Below, piece after piece: positions 1-8,987 of a DNA stretch of 64,000 nucleotides (positions within the stretch are counted from its first letter, which is position 1; each line of letters begins with the position of its first letter). A model generated the notes under the pieces. It was not told the origin of the DNA. It did no database searches and saw only the letters and a program-made list of their open reading frames with translations. The stretch is from assembly GCA_947589015.1 (NCBI GenBank), contig CANPZF010000006.1, positions 1-64,000 of the forward strand, in the 5' to 3' direction. Source of the stretch: an uncultured Clostridia bacterium. Its GTDB lineage: Bacteria > Bacillota > Clostridia > TANB77 > CAG-508. Both the position numbers and the translations under genes were made by a program.

Positions 1-160
1 GTGGTTAAAAACATTATATCATATTGGTATTTCCTTTTTTATATCTTAGTGTGACATATCTATTGTAAACCTATAATCTAAAAATTATTACTAGCCAAAC
101 TATTTAGTTTCATTTACACTTGATTATTATATTACTTTAAGTTATAATATATACAGTTAT

Positions 161-231
<71 letters not shown>

Positions 232-489
232 CCATAATACTTTTTCGTCGAACTACTAAAAAGTATTGAAATAAGCGAGTTTGAGGAAAGCAAAAAGTGA
301 ACATCGTATCACTTTATATAAGTTGATTTAGTCGGCTTATTTTTTGCATTTTACAATATTTTACAATGTTAAATGTACAAAATAGCCTCAAAATTTTGAA
401 AGCAGGTATTTAATTAGAGTAAGTACCAAAGATTAAGCACATTAAAAATTTATTATTATAACATTTACATAATATTTATTTTACATATT

Positions 490-656
490 ACCAGATGTCT
501 TTCATTGTTTATTCGCCATTTCGGAACTCATCAGTTTCAGGCTTTCGCATTGCGGCTCAATTGTTCTCTTATCTACACTTACTTTTGACATTACTGCTTC
601 AAAGCCAAGTCTAGATACTGGCTGTTGGTTAGATTTTACCAGGTAGGACTTCCACC
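490..656 (-). mobile_element. Possible group II intron 5'-domain remnant abutting the truncated transposase
   Basis: Minus strand GTGGAAGTCC...TGGTAAAATCTAACCAACAGCCAG...CCGCAATGCGAAAGCCTGAAACTGATG...GCGAATAAACAATGAAAGACATCTGG resembles bacterial group II intron domain I sequence; no intron ORF present. Confidence 0.4.
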
Positions 657-658
657 TA

Positions 659-1678
659 CTATATGGTATTAGCTTTTTTAATTAGTTTAGAATTTTCTTT
701 ATATTTTTCCAAAAAGTTTTCGTAAGCAAGTTTAGAATTGTAGAGGTTAGAGGCAGTATAGATTTGTTTAAAATCTGCAATTATTTGTTTAGCCTTCTTT
801 TTATCAAGAATGCTATAAATATTTCTAACAATATGAACAATACATCTTTGAGTTTTAGTCTTAGGAAAGACTTTTTCAATAGCATCAGAAAGACCTGTAA
901 GACCATCCATAGAAACAAAAAGAATATCTTCAACGCCTCTAGAACGAATTTCTTCAAAAACAGTAGTCCAGAAGAAAGCAGACTCAGATTCATTCATCCA
1001 AATACCTAAAACATCTTTAACACCATCTTTATTAATACCAAGCATAACATAAATAGCAGTTTTTTCACTAATTAAATCTTTTTTTACAGGAGCATACAAG
1101 CAATCTACATAGATGAAAGGATAAAAGTTTTCTAAAGGTCTATTTTGCCATTTAGTAACCTCTTGGCTAACAGCAGAAGTTAAATTGCTAATAGTTTCAA
1201 TACTTAGTTCTACTTTATATATTTGCTTAATCATATCACTAATATCTTTAAGAGACATACCTTTTGCATACATAGCAATAGCAATATCATCAAAGCCTTC
1301 TAAAACTTTTTGCCTCTTTTTAACGATTTGAGGTTCAAACTTACCATCTCTATCTCTAGGTGGACAAATGGTTATTTCACCATAATCAGTTTTAACTTTT
1401 TTTCCTTTAGAAGTAGAACCATTTCTTCTGTTAGAATTTTGCTTTAAAGCATGATTACCTTTTGAATATCCTAAAAACTCATCTAATTCAGCATCAAGTA
1501 ATCTTTGAATTACTTTACCTCTAAGGTCATTAAAAACATTAGAAACATCTTTACCAGTTTTCATAGAATTAGAATTTAAAATCATGTTAACAATCTGCTC
1601 TTGCTCAGGAGTCATATATCTAGGATCAGAAGGATCAAATTGTTTTTTCTTGTTTTTATTTTTTAAATCATTACTCAT
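659..1678 (-). CDS. IS256/Mutator-family transposase, apparently truncated at the C-terminus (339 aa)
   Basis: FIYVDCLYAPVK...DGVKDVLGIWMNESESAFFWTTVFEEIRSRGVEDILFVSMDGLTGL...QRCIVHIVRN is typical of IS256; the C-terminal NAIE..R region is missing. Confidence 0.85.
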   Translation of the reverse strand: MSNDLKNKNKKKQFDPSDPRYMTPEQEQIVNMILNSNSMKTGKDVSNVFNDLRGKVIQRLLDAELDEFLGYSKGNHALKQNSNRRNGSTSKGKKVKTDYGEITICPPRDRDGKFEPQIVKKRQKVLEGFDDIAIAMYAKGMSLKDISDMIKQIYKVELSIETISNLTSAVSQEVTKWQNRPLENFYPFIYVDCLYAPVKKDLISEKTAIYVMLGINKDGVKDVLGIWMNESESAFFWTTVFEEIRSRGVEDILFVSMDGLTGLSDAIEKVFPKTKTQRCIVHIVRNIYSILDKKKAKQIIADFKQIYTASNLYNSKLAYENFLEKYKENSKLIKKANTI

Positions 1679-2460
1679 TAAAAATATACCTCCATTTTCT
1701 TAGGATAAAGTTCATAAAGAGAGTTGATAAGTTTTACCCAACCCTTTTTAGAATAAGTTAAACCTCTTTCAAAAGAAGAAATGTAATCAAGGAAATGTTC
1801 TTGAACCATAATTATATTATTAAGCAAAGGTTGGCGTTCATTTAGTTTATTAACATGTCTTTTAAATTCTCTAATAGCATAATACTGATAAAGTAATTTT
1901 CTAATATCATAGGGATATTTGTACAAGTTAATAATATCTTTTTCCTGTTTTTCAAAAACAGATAAAACAAGTTGATTATCAAAAATTGCTGTTTAAAAAG
2001 GTCAATTTTATCCTTACAAGTCTTAATATCTTCAGCTAAAAAAAGATTCTTAAGTTGAATTTCTAAATATCTAGAAGTTTTAGTAGCAAAAAAGATATCA
2101 ATAGAAGCCATAATATCTTCAGGGGAACGAACAATTTCAATGTCATTATATACAATCTTAGCATATCTTTCAATATTTTTATTTTGAGGAGTTACAAGAA
2201 ACATTATATTAATTAAGTTTTTAGCTTTAAAATCCTGAAAAACATTAAGCCAAAAGCGATTATCTAAAGTATCTTCAAAATACAAAGCAATAACTCTTCT
2301 AGCACCTAAAGCAGTAAAACCATAGAAAATACATAAATTTTTAGGTTCAATGCCATCTTGAGTTTCAATTAGTATTTCCTTAACAATTACATATACAGAT
2401 ATGTAACTTCTTTCTAACTTTTTTTGAAATTCTTTTAAATCAATTTTTCTAACATACATT
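1678..2460 (-). pseudogene. IS256-transposase-like companion ORF, split by a frameshift near 1966-1972; lacks the catalytic DG motif
   Basis: ORFs 1842-2480 and 1678-1926 join as ...DLFKQQF(FDNQLVLSVFEKQEKDIINL)YKYPYDIRKLLYQYYAIREFKRH, similar to the IS256 C-terminus. FLVTPQN replaces FVSMDGL. The stop overlaps the ATG of the 659-1678 ORF (TAATG). Confidence 0.6.
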
Positions 2461-2477
2461 TTATACCTCTTTCCGCA

Positions 2478-2528
2478 CAAAAAAAACTGTGCAATTCAAA
2501 AATTTTATTTTTTGAATTTACACAGTTA
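2478..2528. terminator. Strong hairpin between the prepilin-like gene and the IS-like ORFs
   Basis: AAAAAAAACTGTGCAATTCAAAAA-TTTTA-TTTTTTGAATTTACACAGTT palindrome with A/T runs. Confidence 0.6.
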
Positions 2529-2562
2529 AATTTATACTCTTAGTTTGAACTCTTTCAAAATT

Positions 2563-3930
2563 TTACCTAACGTACAATGCTGGGCGAAATCCAACAACCT
2601 CGGGCGTATTGTCTGGTGCGTAGCTGATGCGGGTAGAAACTGGACTGCTACTAGCATAGAATGCGTAACCGCCTCCTCTACAAATTCTGACGCTAGTGTA
2701 GAAGGCTTCCATTGTCCACTCATTCACATTTCCTGCCATATCATATATATTCTTCATTTGATATTCCTCATTACTTCCTGTTCCTCCTTCTAACAATTTA
2801 CCTGAATAATTTCCTTTCCCATTACTATCTGTTAAATATTGTTTTAATTCATTATCCTTACTTATCCATCTCATTACTGCATCCCATTGCACTCCATAAC
2901 ACAATGTACTTGTTACATTTGTATAGTTATTTTGGTCTGCAAAACCTCTTGCTACCTGCACAGCTCCTCCTTCTTCTTTTGTCATACTTTCTCCCCATGG
3001 TATACTATTGTATACTGTTGCTCCTTTTTTACACACCATTTCTCCTCTTATTCCTTCTTTAGTTGTATCTGTTGTCCCTGCCTCATATCTTCCTATATAA
3101 AATCCTCCATTTTCTTTTACACTTTTATACATCTTTTTTACTTCTTCTAATGTTTCTTTTGATGAATATTCCGTATCTGTACTTTCTGGGTTAGGCTCAT
3201 AACACTTTTCATCTGCTGCTTTATCTGTTACAAAACCTGCATCTGTATTACTCTGAAAATTATATCTTACAAATTTACTAAAATCTTCCACCGGCACCCA
3301 CACAAATTGATTTCCATTAGCTACTTTTGTTTTTCCTGTTTCTTCTGTGTCTTTTTCGTCATCTGATATTACTAGTCCCTTTTCTACATCATCTAACCCT
3401 GGCACTATTGCAAATCCTACTGGGATTTCTGCTGTTCCATTTTTTGTGTATTCCTTATTTTCTCCTTCCACCTTTTTTCCTACTTTTGCTTGCTTTATTG
3501 GTCCTTTTACCTTTCCTCCTTGTATTCTATACTTATTTCCACTTGGAAATACTACTTCTATTTTTTCTCCATTTCCATTTGCTGTTGCTCCTGTGTCTAA
3601 ATTGTCTAATTCATCCTGCAATCCTTCTATGTCATCTTCATTTGTGTCCACTGTGTATTTTCCTTTTTCCATATTTTTTGACACTTGCGTATTATATGCC
3701 AATTCCACTTGTTCCTTCTCTGTTGCGTTTTTTGTATTATCTGCTGCTCTTGATGCTTGATTTAATATTCCATTTTCTCCTGTTAATGTTGCTATACTTA
3801 CACCTGCAAGGATTAGCAATACTATTATCGTGATAACTAAAGCTATCAGTGTTATACCTTTTTCTTTTTTAGTATTATCTAAATTATATTTTTTGCTCAT
3901 CACTCTTGTTTCTTTCATTTTTAATTTCAT
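2563..3930 (-). CDS. Prepilin-like protein with FGE-sulfatase/C-type-lectin C-terminus; candidate second DGR variable protein
   Basis: N-term KKEKGITLIALVITIIVLLILAGVSIATL. C-term MAGNVNEWTMEAFYTSVRICRGGGYAFYASSSPVSTRISYAPDNTPEVVGFRPALYVR. Start at 3930 preferred because the 4008 start overlaps the -35. Confidence 0.8.
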   Translation of the reverse strand: MKLKMKETRVMSKKYNLDNTKKEKGITLIALVITIIVLLILAGVSIATLTGENGILNQASRAADNTKNATEKEQVELAYNTQVSKNMEKGKYTVDTNEDDIEGLQDELDNLDTGATANGNGEKIEVVFPSGNKYRIQGGKVKGPIKQAKVGKKVEGENKEYTKNGTAEIPVGFAIVPGLDDVEKGLVISDDEKDTEETGKTKVANGNQFVWVPVEDFSKFVRYNFQSNTDAGFVTDKAADEKCYEPNPESTDTEYSSKETLEEVKKMYKSVKENGGFYIGRYEAGTTDTTKEGIRGEMVCKKGATVYNSIPWGESMTKEEGGAVQVARGFADQNNYTNVTSTLCYGVQWDAVMRWISKDNELKQYLTDSNGKGNYSGKLLEGGTGSNEEYQMKNIYDMAGNVNEWTMEAFYTSVRICRGGGYAFYASSSPVSTRISYAPDNTPEVVGFRPALYVR

Positions 3931-3956
3931 TAAAATTTCTCCCTTCTTTTGTTCTA

Positions 3957-4008
3957 TACATAATATGTTATGTATTTTTATTATAAAATATCTTTTTATT
4001 TTTTTCAA
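3957..4008 (-). promoter_or_regulatory. Sigma-A-like promoter plus palindromic operator-like site upstream of the 2563-3930 gene
   Basis: Minus strand TTGAAA (4003-4008), 17-bp spacer, TATAAT (3980-3985), then TACATAAcataTTATGTA (3957-3974). Near-identical block at 44479-44530. Confidence 0.75.
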
Positions 4009-4238
4009 TATTTCTACTTTATTTAATATATTTGTAATATTTTTGAAATCATCTTGTAATATAATTCATATGTTTACATAATTTTTATATAATGTAATAG
4101 TAAATCAATATTTGCTAAGGTTATAAAAATACCGAAACTTAAACTATAAAACTTGCAAAATTTTAACTATTATGATAAATTATAAAATAAGCTTTTTTAT
4201 GGCTGAATAATTAGCAATATAAGGAATTTTTAATAACT

Positions 4239-5126
4239 ATGAAAAAATTAGTTGTATCAAATAACTATAACGGAAAAAAATTAAATAAATTTTTGTTAGA
4301 CAGTATCCCTACCTTATCTCAAAATCTTTTATACAAAACTCTACGAAAAAAAAATATAAAAATAAATGGTAAAAGAATTTCTAATAACATAACTATATAT
4401 GAAAATGATGAAATTCTAGTATATATTCCAGATAATTTATTAAAAAATAAATTTAATTTAAATATATTTTATGAAGATGAAAATATTTTAATTGTAAATA
4501 AACCTTATAATTTAGAAGTAACTGGAGAAAATAGTTTAACTTCTCACATTCACCAAATTTATTCTTCATTTTCCTTTAAACCAATGCCCTGTCATAGACT
4601 TGATAGAAATACTATTGGTCTTATTTTATATGCAAAAAATCAAGAATCTTTAAATATTTTATTAAACAAATTCAAGAATCATGAAATAGAAAAGCACTAC
4701 TTAGCTTTAGTTTATGGTCATCCAAAAGAAAATAAAAAAAGAGTTGAAAGTTTTTTATTTAAAGATAATAAAAAATCAATGGTATATATTAGTGACACAT
4801 TAAAAAAAGGTTATCAAAAAATAATTACTACTTATACAGTACTAGAGCAAATAGATGATGGTTCTTCTATATTAGATGTTGAAATAGAAACAGGTAAAAC
4901 ACATCAAATTAGAGCTCATCTTGCCTATTTAGGGTTTCCTATTATTGGTGATGGAAAATATGGAATAAATGAAATTAATAAAAAATTCCATAAAAAATAT
5001 CAAATGCTTTGTAGTTATATTATAAAATTTAATTTTATGGATGATAATAATTTACTTGATTATTTAAAAAATAAATCTTTTTTTCTAAATGTTAAGCTAG
5101 ATAAAAATATGAATTTTATATTTTAA
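4239..5126 (+). CDS. RluA/RluD-family 23S rRNA pseudouridine synthase
   Basis: HRLDRNTIGLILYAKN, LDVEIETGKTHQIRAHLAYLGFPIIGDGKYG, N-terminal S4-like region. Confidence 0.9.
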   Translation: MKKLVVSNNYNGKKLNKFLLDSIPTLSQNLLYKTLRKKNIKINGKRISNNITIYENDEILVYIPDNLLKNKFNLNIFYEDENILIVNKPYNLEVTGENSLTSHIHQIYSSFSFKPMPCHRLDRNTIGLILYAKNQESLNILLNKFKNHEIEKHYLALVYGHPKENKKRVESFLFKDNKKSMVYISDTLKKGYQKIITTYTVLEQIDDGSSILDVEIETGKTHQIRAHLAYLGFPIIGDGKYGINEINKKFHKKYQMLCSYIIKFNFMDDNNLLDYLKNKSFFLNVKLDKNMNFIF

Positions 5127-5129
5127 TTT

Positions 5130-5163
5130 TACTAGTCCTTATAATAAAGGGCTAGTTTTTTTA
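5130..5163 (+). terminator. Rho-independent terminator
   Basis: ACTAGTCCTT-ATAATA-AAGGGCTAGTTTTTTTA. Confidence 0.7.
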
Positions 5164-5248
5164 TTAATATAAAACACACAAAAAAGTACAAACTCATATA
5201 ATACAAGAGTAGCATCATTATGTTATTACATAGGAAGGAGGTAAAAAA

Positions 5249-5743
5249 ATGTCAAATACCAAAACTCTTATCATAGGTACATTATTAGTAGTAACATTAG
5301 CCATGTGCATAGGTTATTCTGCATTTGCCACTCAATTAAATATAAATGGAACAGCTGAAGTTACTGGCGAATGGAATGTAAAAATAATTAATATTGAAGC
5401 TCAAAATGTTAGTGATGGTTGCGATTATGGAACTCCTCAATTTACTGATACTAGCGCAACATTTGATGCTAAATTAATGAAACCTGGAGATTCAATAACT
5501 TATGTAATAACAATACAAAATGCCGGAACTATTGATGCTACATTAAATAATATAACCTGTACACCAGATGAAAATGGCTCACCAGCCATTATATATACAA
5601 ATACTGAACCTGCAAGTTCTCTAAAAGCTGGGGATCAAACGACCTTCTCAGTAAATGTTATATATGATTCCAAATCTACAGAAGTGCCTTCAATAAAAAC
5701 TAAAACAATAACAGGTACTATCGAATATGTACAAGAACAATAG
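5249..5743 (+). CDS. TasA/camelysin-like secreted protein
   Basis: Signal-anchor IIGTLLVVTLAMCIGYSAFATQLNINGTAEVTGEWNVKI; upstream of a SipW-type peptidase; RBS AAGGAGG. Confidence 0.7.
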   Translation: MSNTKTLIIGTLLVVTLAMCIGYSAFATQLNINGTAEVTGEWNVKIINIEAQNVSDGCDYGTPQFTDTSATFDAKLMKPGDSITYVITIQNAGTIDATLNNITCTPDENGSPAIIYTNTEPASSLKAGDQTTFSVNVIYDSKSTEVPSIKTKTITGTIEYVQEQ

Positions 5744-5823
5744 TAATACACATGCTTATGAAAAATATAAACAGATAATAGGAAAGCATAGTCTTTCCTA
5801 TTATCTTTAAATAAGGTGAAACT

Positions 5824-6969
5824 ATGAGAATTTTAAAAAATAAAAATTTATTAATAATTGTAATTATTTATTTATGTGTAATGATTAATTTACTTTTAAA
5901 AAATGATGTATTCTTTAGTCATATAGTAAATCCGCTATTTTGGTTATGTATTTCGCTTTATGTAATATGGGATATAAAAAATTCATATTTGCGATTATGT
6001 ATTGCAAGAAAATATACTATAAACATGATTATAATCTCCTCTCTTCACATATGTTTTTACTTTTATATAGGTTATATTTTTGGATTTTCTAAAAGTCCTT
6101 ATAATCATGAAATATTAACTATGTTTAAAAATATTATAATTAAACTCATCCCTATTGTTGGTATTGAAATGACAAGAAATATCATTATAACTAGAAATAA
6201 AAGCAACAAAATCCTATTGGCATTTGTAGCAATTATTGGGGTATTATTAGAAATTAATTATAATACATTAATTAATATATTTCCAAATAAAGAAGCATTT
6301 TTTAAATATGTTTGTTCAACAATATTACCAACATTTGCATGTAGTATTTTGTACACATATTTAGACTTTAATAATTCTTTTTTACTTGTATTAATATATA
6401 GATTTTTCAAAGATTTAATAGTCTTTCTAATACCTATTTTGCCTGATTTAGACTGGTTTGTTACAGCTTCTATAAATATATTATCACCTACTCTAGTTTA
6501 TATATTATTTAAATATAAATTTGCAAAACAAAGAAAAAATCACATAAAAAAATCTCAAAATATTTTTGAAAAAATTAGTTATTCAATAACACTTATTTTT
6601 TTAGTTGGTTTGATTTGTTTTATGTTAGGTGCATTTAAATATGAACCAATTACTATTCTTTCAAATAGTATGAGTCCATTATTTAATCGTGGCGACGTTG
6701 TTATTTTCAGAAAAATAAATGATAGTAATCTAAATGAAATCTCGAAAAATTCTATAATTATTTATAGTATAGAAAATCAAAATATTGCTCATCGTGTTGT
6801 TGATAAAATTGAAAAAAATAATACTATATCCTATCAAACCAAAGGTGATAGCAATAATGTAGCTGATACAAATCTAGTACAAATAAATCAAATTAAGGGT
6901 GTTTATTTATTCCATATTAAATACATCGGTTTTCCGTCTGTTTGGCTATATGACTATTTTAATAAGTAA
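5824..6969 (+). CDS. SipW-like (S26B) signal peptidase I with a multi-TM N-terminal extension
   Basis: ILSNSMSPLFNRGDVVIFRKI...IAHRVVDKIEKNNTISYQTKGDSNNVADTNLV. Confidence 0.85.
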   Translation: MRILKNKNLLIIVIIYLCVMINLLLKNDVFFSHIVNPLFWLCISLYVIWDIKNSYLRLCIARKYTINMIIISSLHICFYFYIGYIFGFSKSPYNHEILTMFKNIIIKLIPIVGIEMTRNIIITRNKSNKILLAFVAIIGVLLEINYNTLINIFPNKEAFFKYVCSTILPTFACSILYTYLDFNNSFLLVLIYRFFKDLIVFLIPILPDLDWFVTASINILSPTLVYILFKYKFAKQRKNHIKKSQNIFEKISYSITLIFLVGLICFMLGAFKYEPITILSNSMSPLFNRGDVVIFRKINDSNLNEISKNSIIIYSIENQNIAHRVVDKIEKNNTISYQTKGDSNNVADTNLVQINQIKGVYLFHIKYIGFPSVWLYDYFNK

Positions 6970-7008
6970 AACTCAAAAGTTAAAATAAAATAAGGAGGGA
7001 TAATAAAT

Positions 7009-8043
7009 ATGTCAAATAATAAAAAAACTAATTGTATTATTGTAATTATTATAATCTTATCTATACTTGGAATCACTCTTATTAAATATGGCTTACAATC
7101 TGGAAATACTATAATTCCTATTTATAGTTATACAGCTCAAAAAACTGATAATTATAATGTTCTATTAAAACCTAATACATTTTATGAAACTGAAACACTT
7201 CCAGCTGGTGGTTACTATGCTTCAAAATCTATTTATACCTATAACATAAACCTTATGTATGATTTTAAATCTAGCCAAAAAGCTAATATAGAATATAATT
7301 ATACCATTACCGCTAATTTAGTAGGAACAGCTATAGATAATGACAATAAAAATAAAGAAGTTTGGAATAGAACTTTCATCATAAAAGATAATACTAATAG
7401 TATCCAGGAAAATATAGATTCATTTTCTATTAATGAGCCAGTAAATATTGATTATGACTATTATAACAATGTAGCTCGTTCTTATGAAAAAGCATATGGA
7501 ATTACAATCAATGCAATATTAAAAATTCGTTTTAATATTTCTTATTCTATTAGTGCTGATGTTTTAGGTTCAGATGTTGAAAATGTTGAAGATTATATTG
7601 AATTAGATATTCCTATAACTTCTACTATAAGTGAAGTTCAAAAAAACTATGAAAATGTAACATCTAAAGACATTACTTTACCAATGGAAAATACTAGACT
7701 ACCACAAAAGACATCTTTGGCAATAGGTATATCATTAATAATAGTAGCACTAGTAACAATGATGATAACTATAAATAAAAAAATGAAATCTCCTGAAATA
7801 ATGTATAATCACAAACTAAAACATATTTTTAAGTATTATAGAGATTTAATAGTAACAGTTTCTGATAAACCAACTTTCTCAAGCTTGCAAATAATGAATG
7901 TTTCTATTATTGATGATTTAATTGATGTAGCAGAACAAACCCAAAATAATATAATCTATTATAAAACCCCTAATAAAAAGCAAAGTAACTTTTATGTAAT
8001 TGTTGATAATTATGTATATGTTTATACATTATCAGTAAAATAA
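7009..8043 (+). CDS. DUF5305-like membrane protein
   Basis: N-terminal TM, PIYSYTAQKTDNYNVLLKPNTFYETETLPAGGYYASKSIYTYNI, second TM; third gene of the SipW cassette. Confidence 0.6.
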   Translation: MSNNKKTNCIIVIIIILSILGITLIKYGLQSGNTIIPIYSYTAQKTDNYNVLLKPNTFYETETLPAGGYYASKSIYTYNINLMYDFKSSQKANIEYNYTITANLVGTAIDNDNKNKEVWNRTFIIKDNTNSIQENIDSFSINEPVNIDYDYYNNVARSYEKAYGITINAILKIRFNISYSISADVLGSDVENVEDYIELDIPITSTISEVQKNYENVTSKDITLPMENTRLPQKTSLAIGISLIIVALVTMMITINKKMKSPEIMYNHKLKHIFKYYRDLIVTVSDKPTFSSLQIMNVSIIDDLIDVAEQTQNNIIYYKTPNKKQSNFYVIVDNYVYVYTLSVK

Positions 8044-8053
8044 AGTTTTATAT

Positions 8054-8085
8054 ATGGGAATAGTTTTTATAAAACTATTCCCATA
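8054..8085. terminator. Bidirectional terminator hairpin
   Basis: ATGGGAATAGTTTTTATAAAACTATTCCCAT between convergent genes. Confidence 0.7.
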
Positions 8086-8107
8086 ATATCTATAATTTTA
8101 AATTCAA

Positions 8108-8635
8108 TTAAGATATTATATATTCATATTTTTGATATTCTGGTTCATATTTTTTTATTAATTTTATAAAATTCTTACAATGCGTTTTATATCTTAAATG
8201 ACAATATTGATGTAGTACTACATAATCAATAGTCTTTCTATTATACATAACTATTTGAGGATTTATAGTTATTTTGTTGTTTTCACATTTTCCTAATACA
8301 TTATTTATTTTCTTTATTTCATAATCTTCTGGTGCAAACCCTAATAAAATTCTCATTTTTTCCATTGCTCTTTCTATTTCAACTTTTGCAATCTGTTCAT
8401 ACATTTTTTCAATCGCTAAGTCTAAAATTTGTTCATTAGATGTTCTTTTATATCTATTTGGAAGTGATATTTTTATGGTTAAATTTTCTATATTTAATTC
8501 TGCCATTTTTATATTTTTATATTCAATTTTCACTTTGTAATTAATTCCTAAAATTGGTACAGGATGTCTCTCTATCACTGCTTTACTAATATTTCTAACT
8601 TTTATTTTTTTACCTACCATATTCATTATTATCAC
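8108..8635 (-). CDS. YgjP-like metallopeptidase-domain (DUF45) protein with altered HExxH motif
   Basis: IDYVVLHQYCHLRYKTHCKNFIKLIKKYEPEY; HQYCH in place of HELCH. Confidence 0.7.
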   Translation of the reverse strand: MIIMNMVGKKIKVRNISKAVIERHPVPILGINYKVKIEYKNIKMAELNIENLTIKISLPNRYKRTSNEQILDLAIEKMYEQIAKVEIERAMEKMRILLGFAPEDYEIKKINNVLGKCENNKITINPQIVMYNRKTIDYVVLHQYCHLRYKTHCKNFIKLIKKYEPEYQKYEYIIS

Positions 8636-8778
8636 TCCTAATAGAATTTTTGTTTTGCGAATTGTTGTTCGTTTTTTTGTTGTTTACATTTTATACTCTA
8701 TATAAAAAATTGTCAATAGTTTTTTTAAAATTTTTCAAATTTTTGCTACAGGATAATGATTACAAACTTAGAATATGC

Positions 8779-8871
8779 GAAAATGCTTATATATTAATAT
8801 TTGCAGTCAAGACCCGGATTGTTACACCCCAAATATGTTTTGACAAAATATATTAATATATAAGCATTTTC
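8779..8871. repeat. Long palindromic element with 22-bp perfect arms
   Basis: GAAAATGCTTATATATTAATAT (8779-8800) is the reverse complement of 8850-8871; inner GTCAA/TTGAC pair. Confidence 0.85.
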
Positions 8872-8987
8872 ATAGCTAATTTTTAAAACATTATCTTATA
8901 GCAAATTTTGTTCACAATATTACTACCGTAAATAAAAAGAACTCTATAAAAAACTTAGAGTCCTTAATTTATATTTTAATAATATTT

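Noticed and set aside
1960-1975. IS companion frameshift as another CGG site
   Set aside because: No CGG at the junction; it requires a -1 shift in a T run, so it is a separate phenomenon or decay.
3327-3833. Long antisense ORFs (for example 3327-3833, 43490-44485, 16394-16921)
   Set aside because: They mirror well-supported genes on the other strand, with low-complexity Leu/Ser/Phe-rich translations and no RBS or homology.
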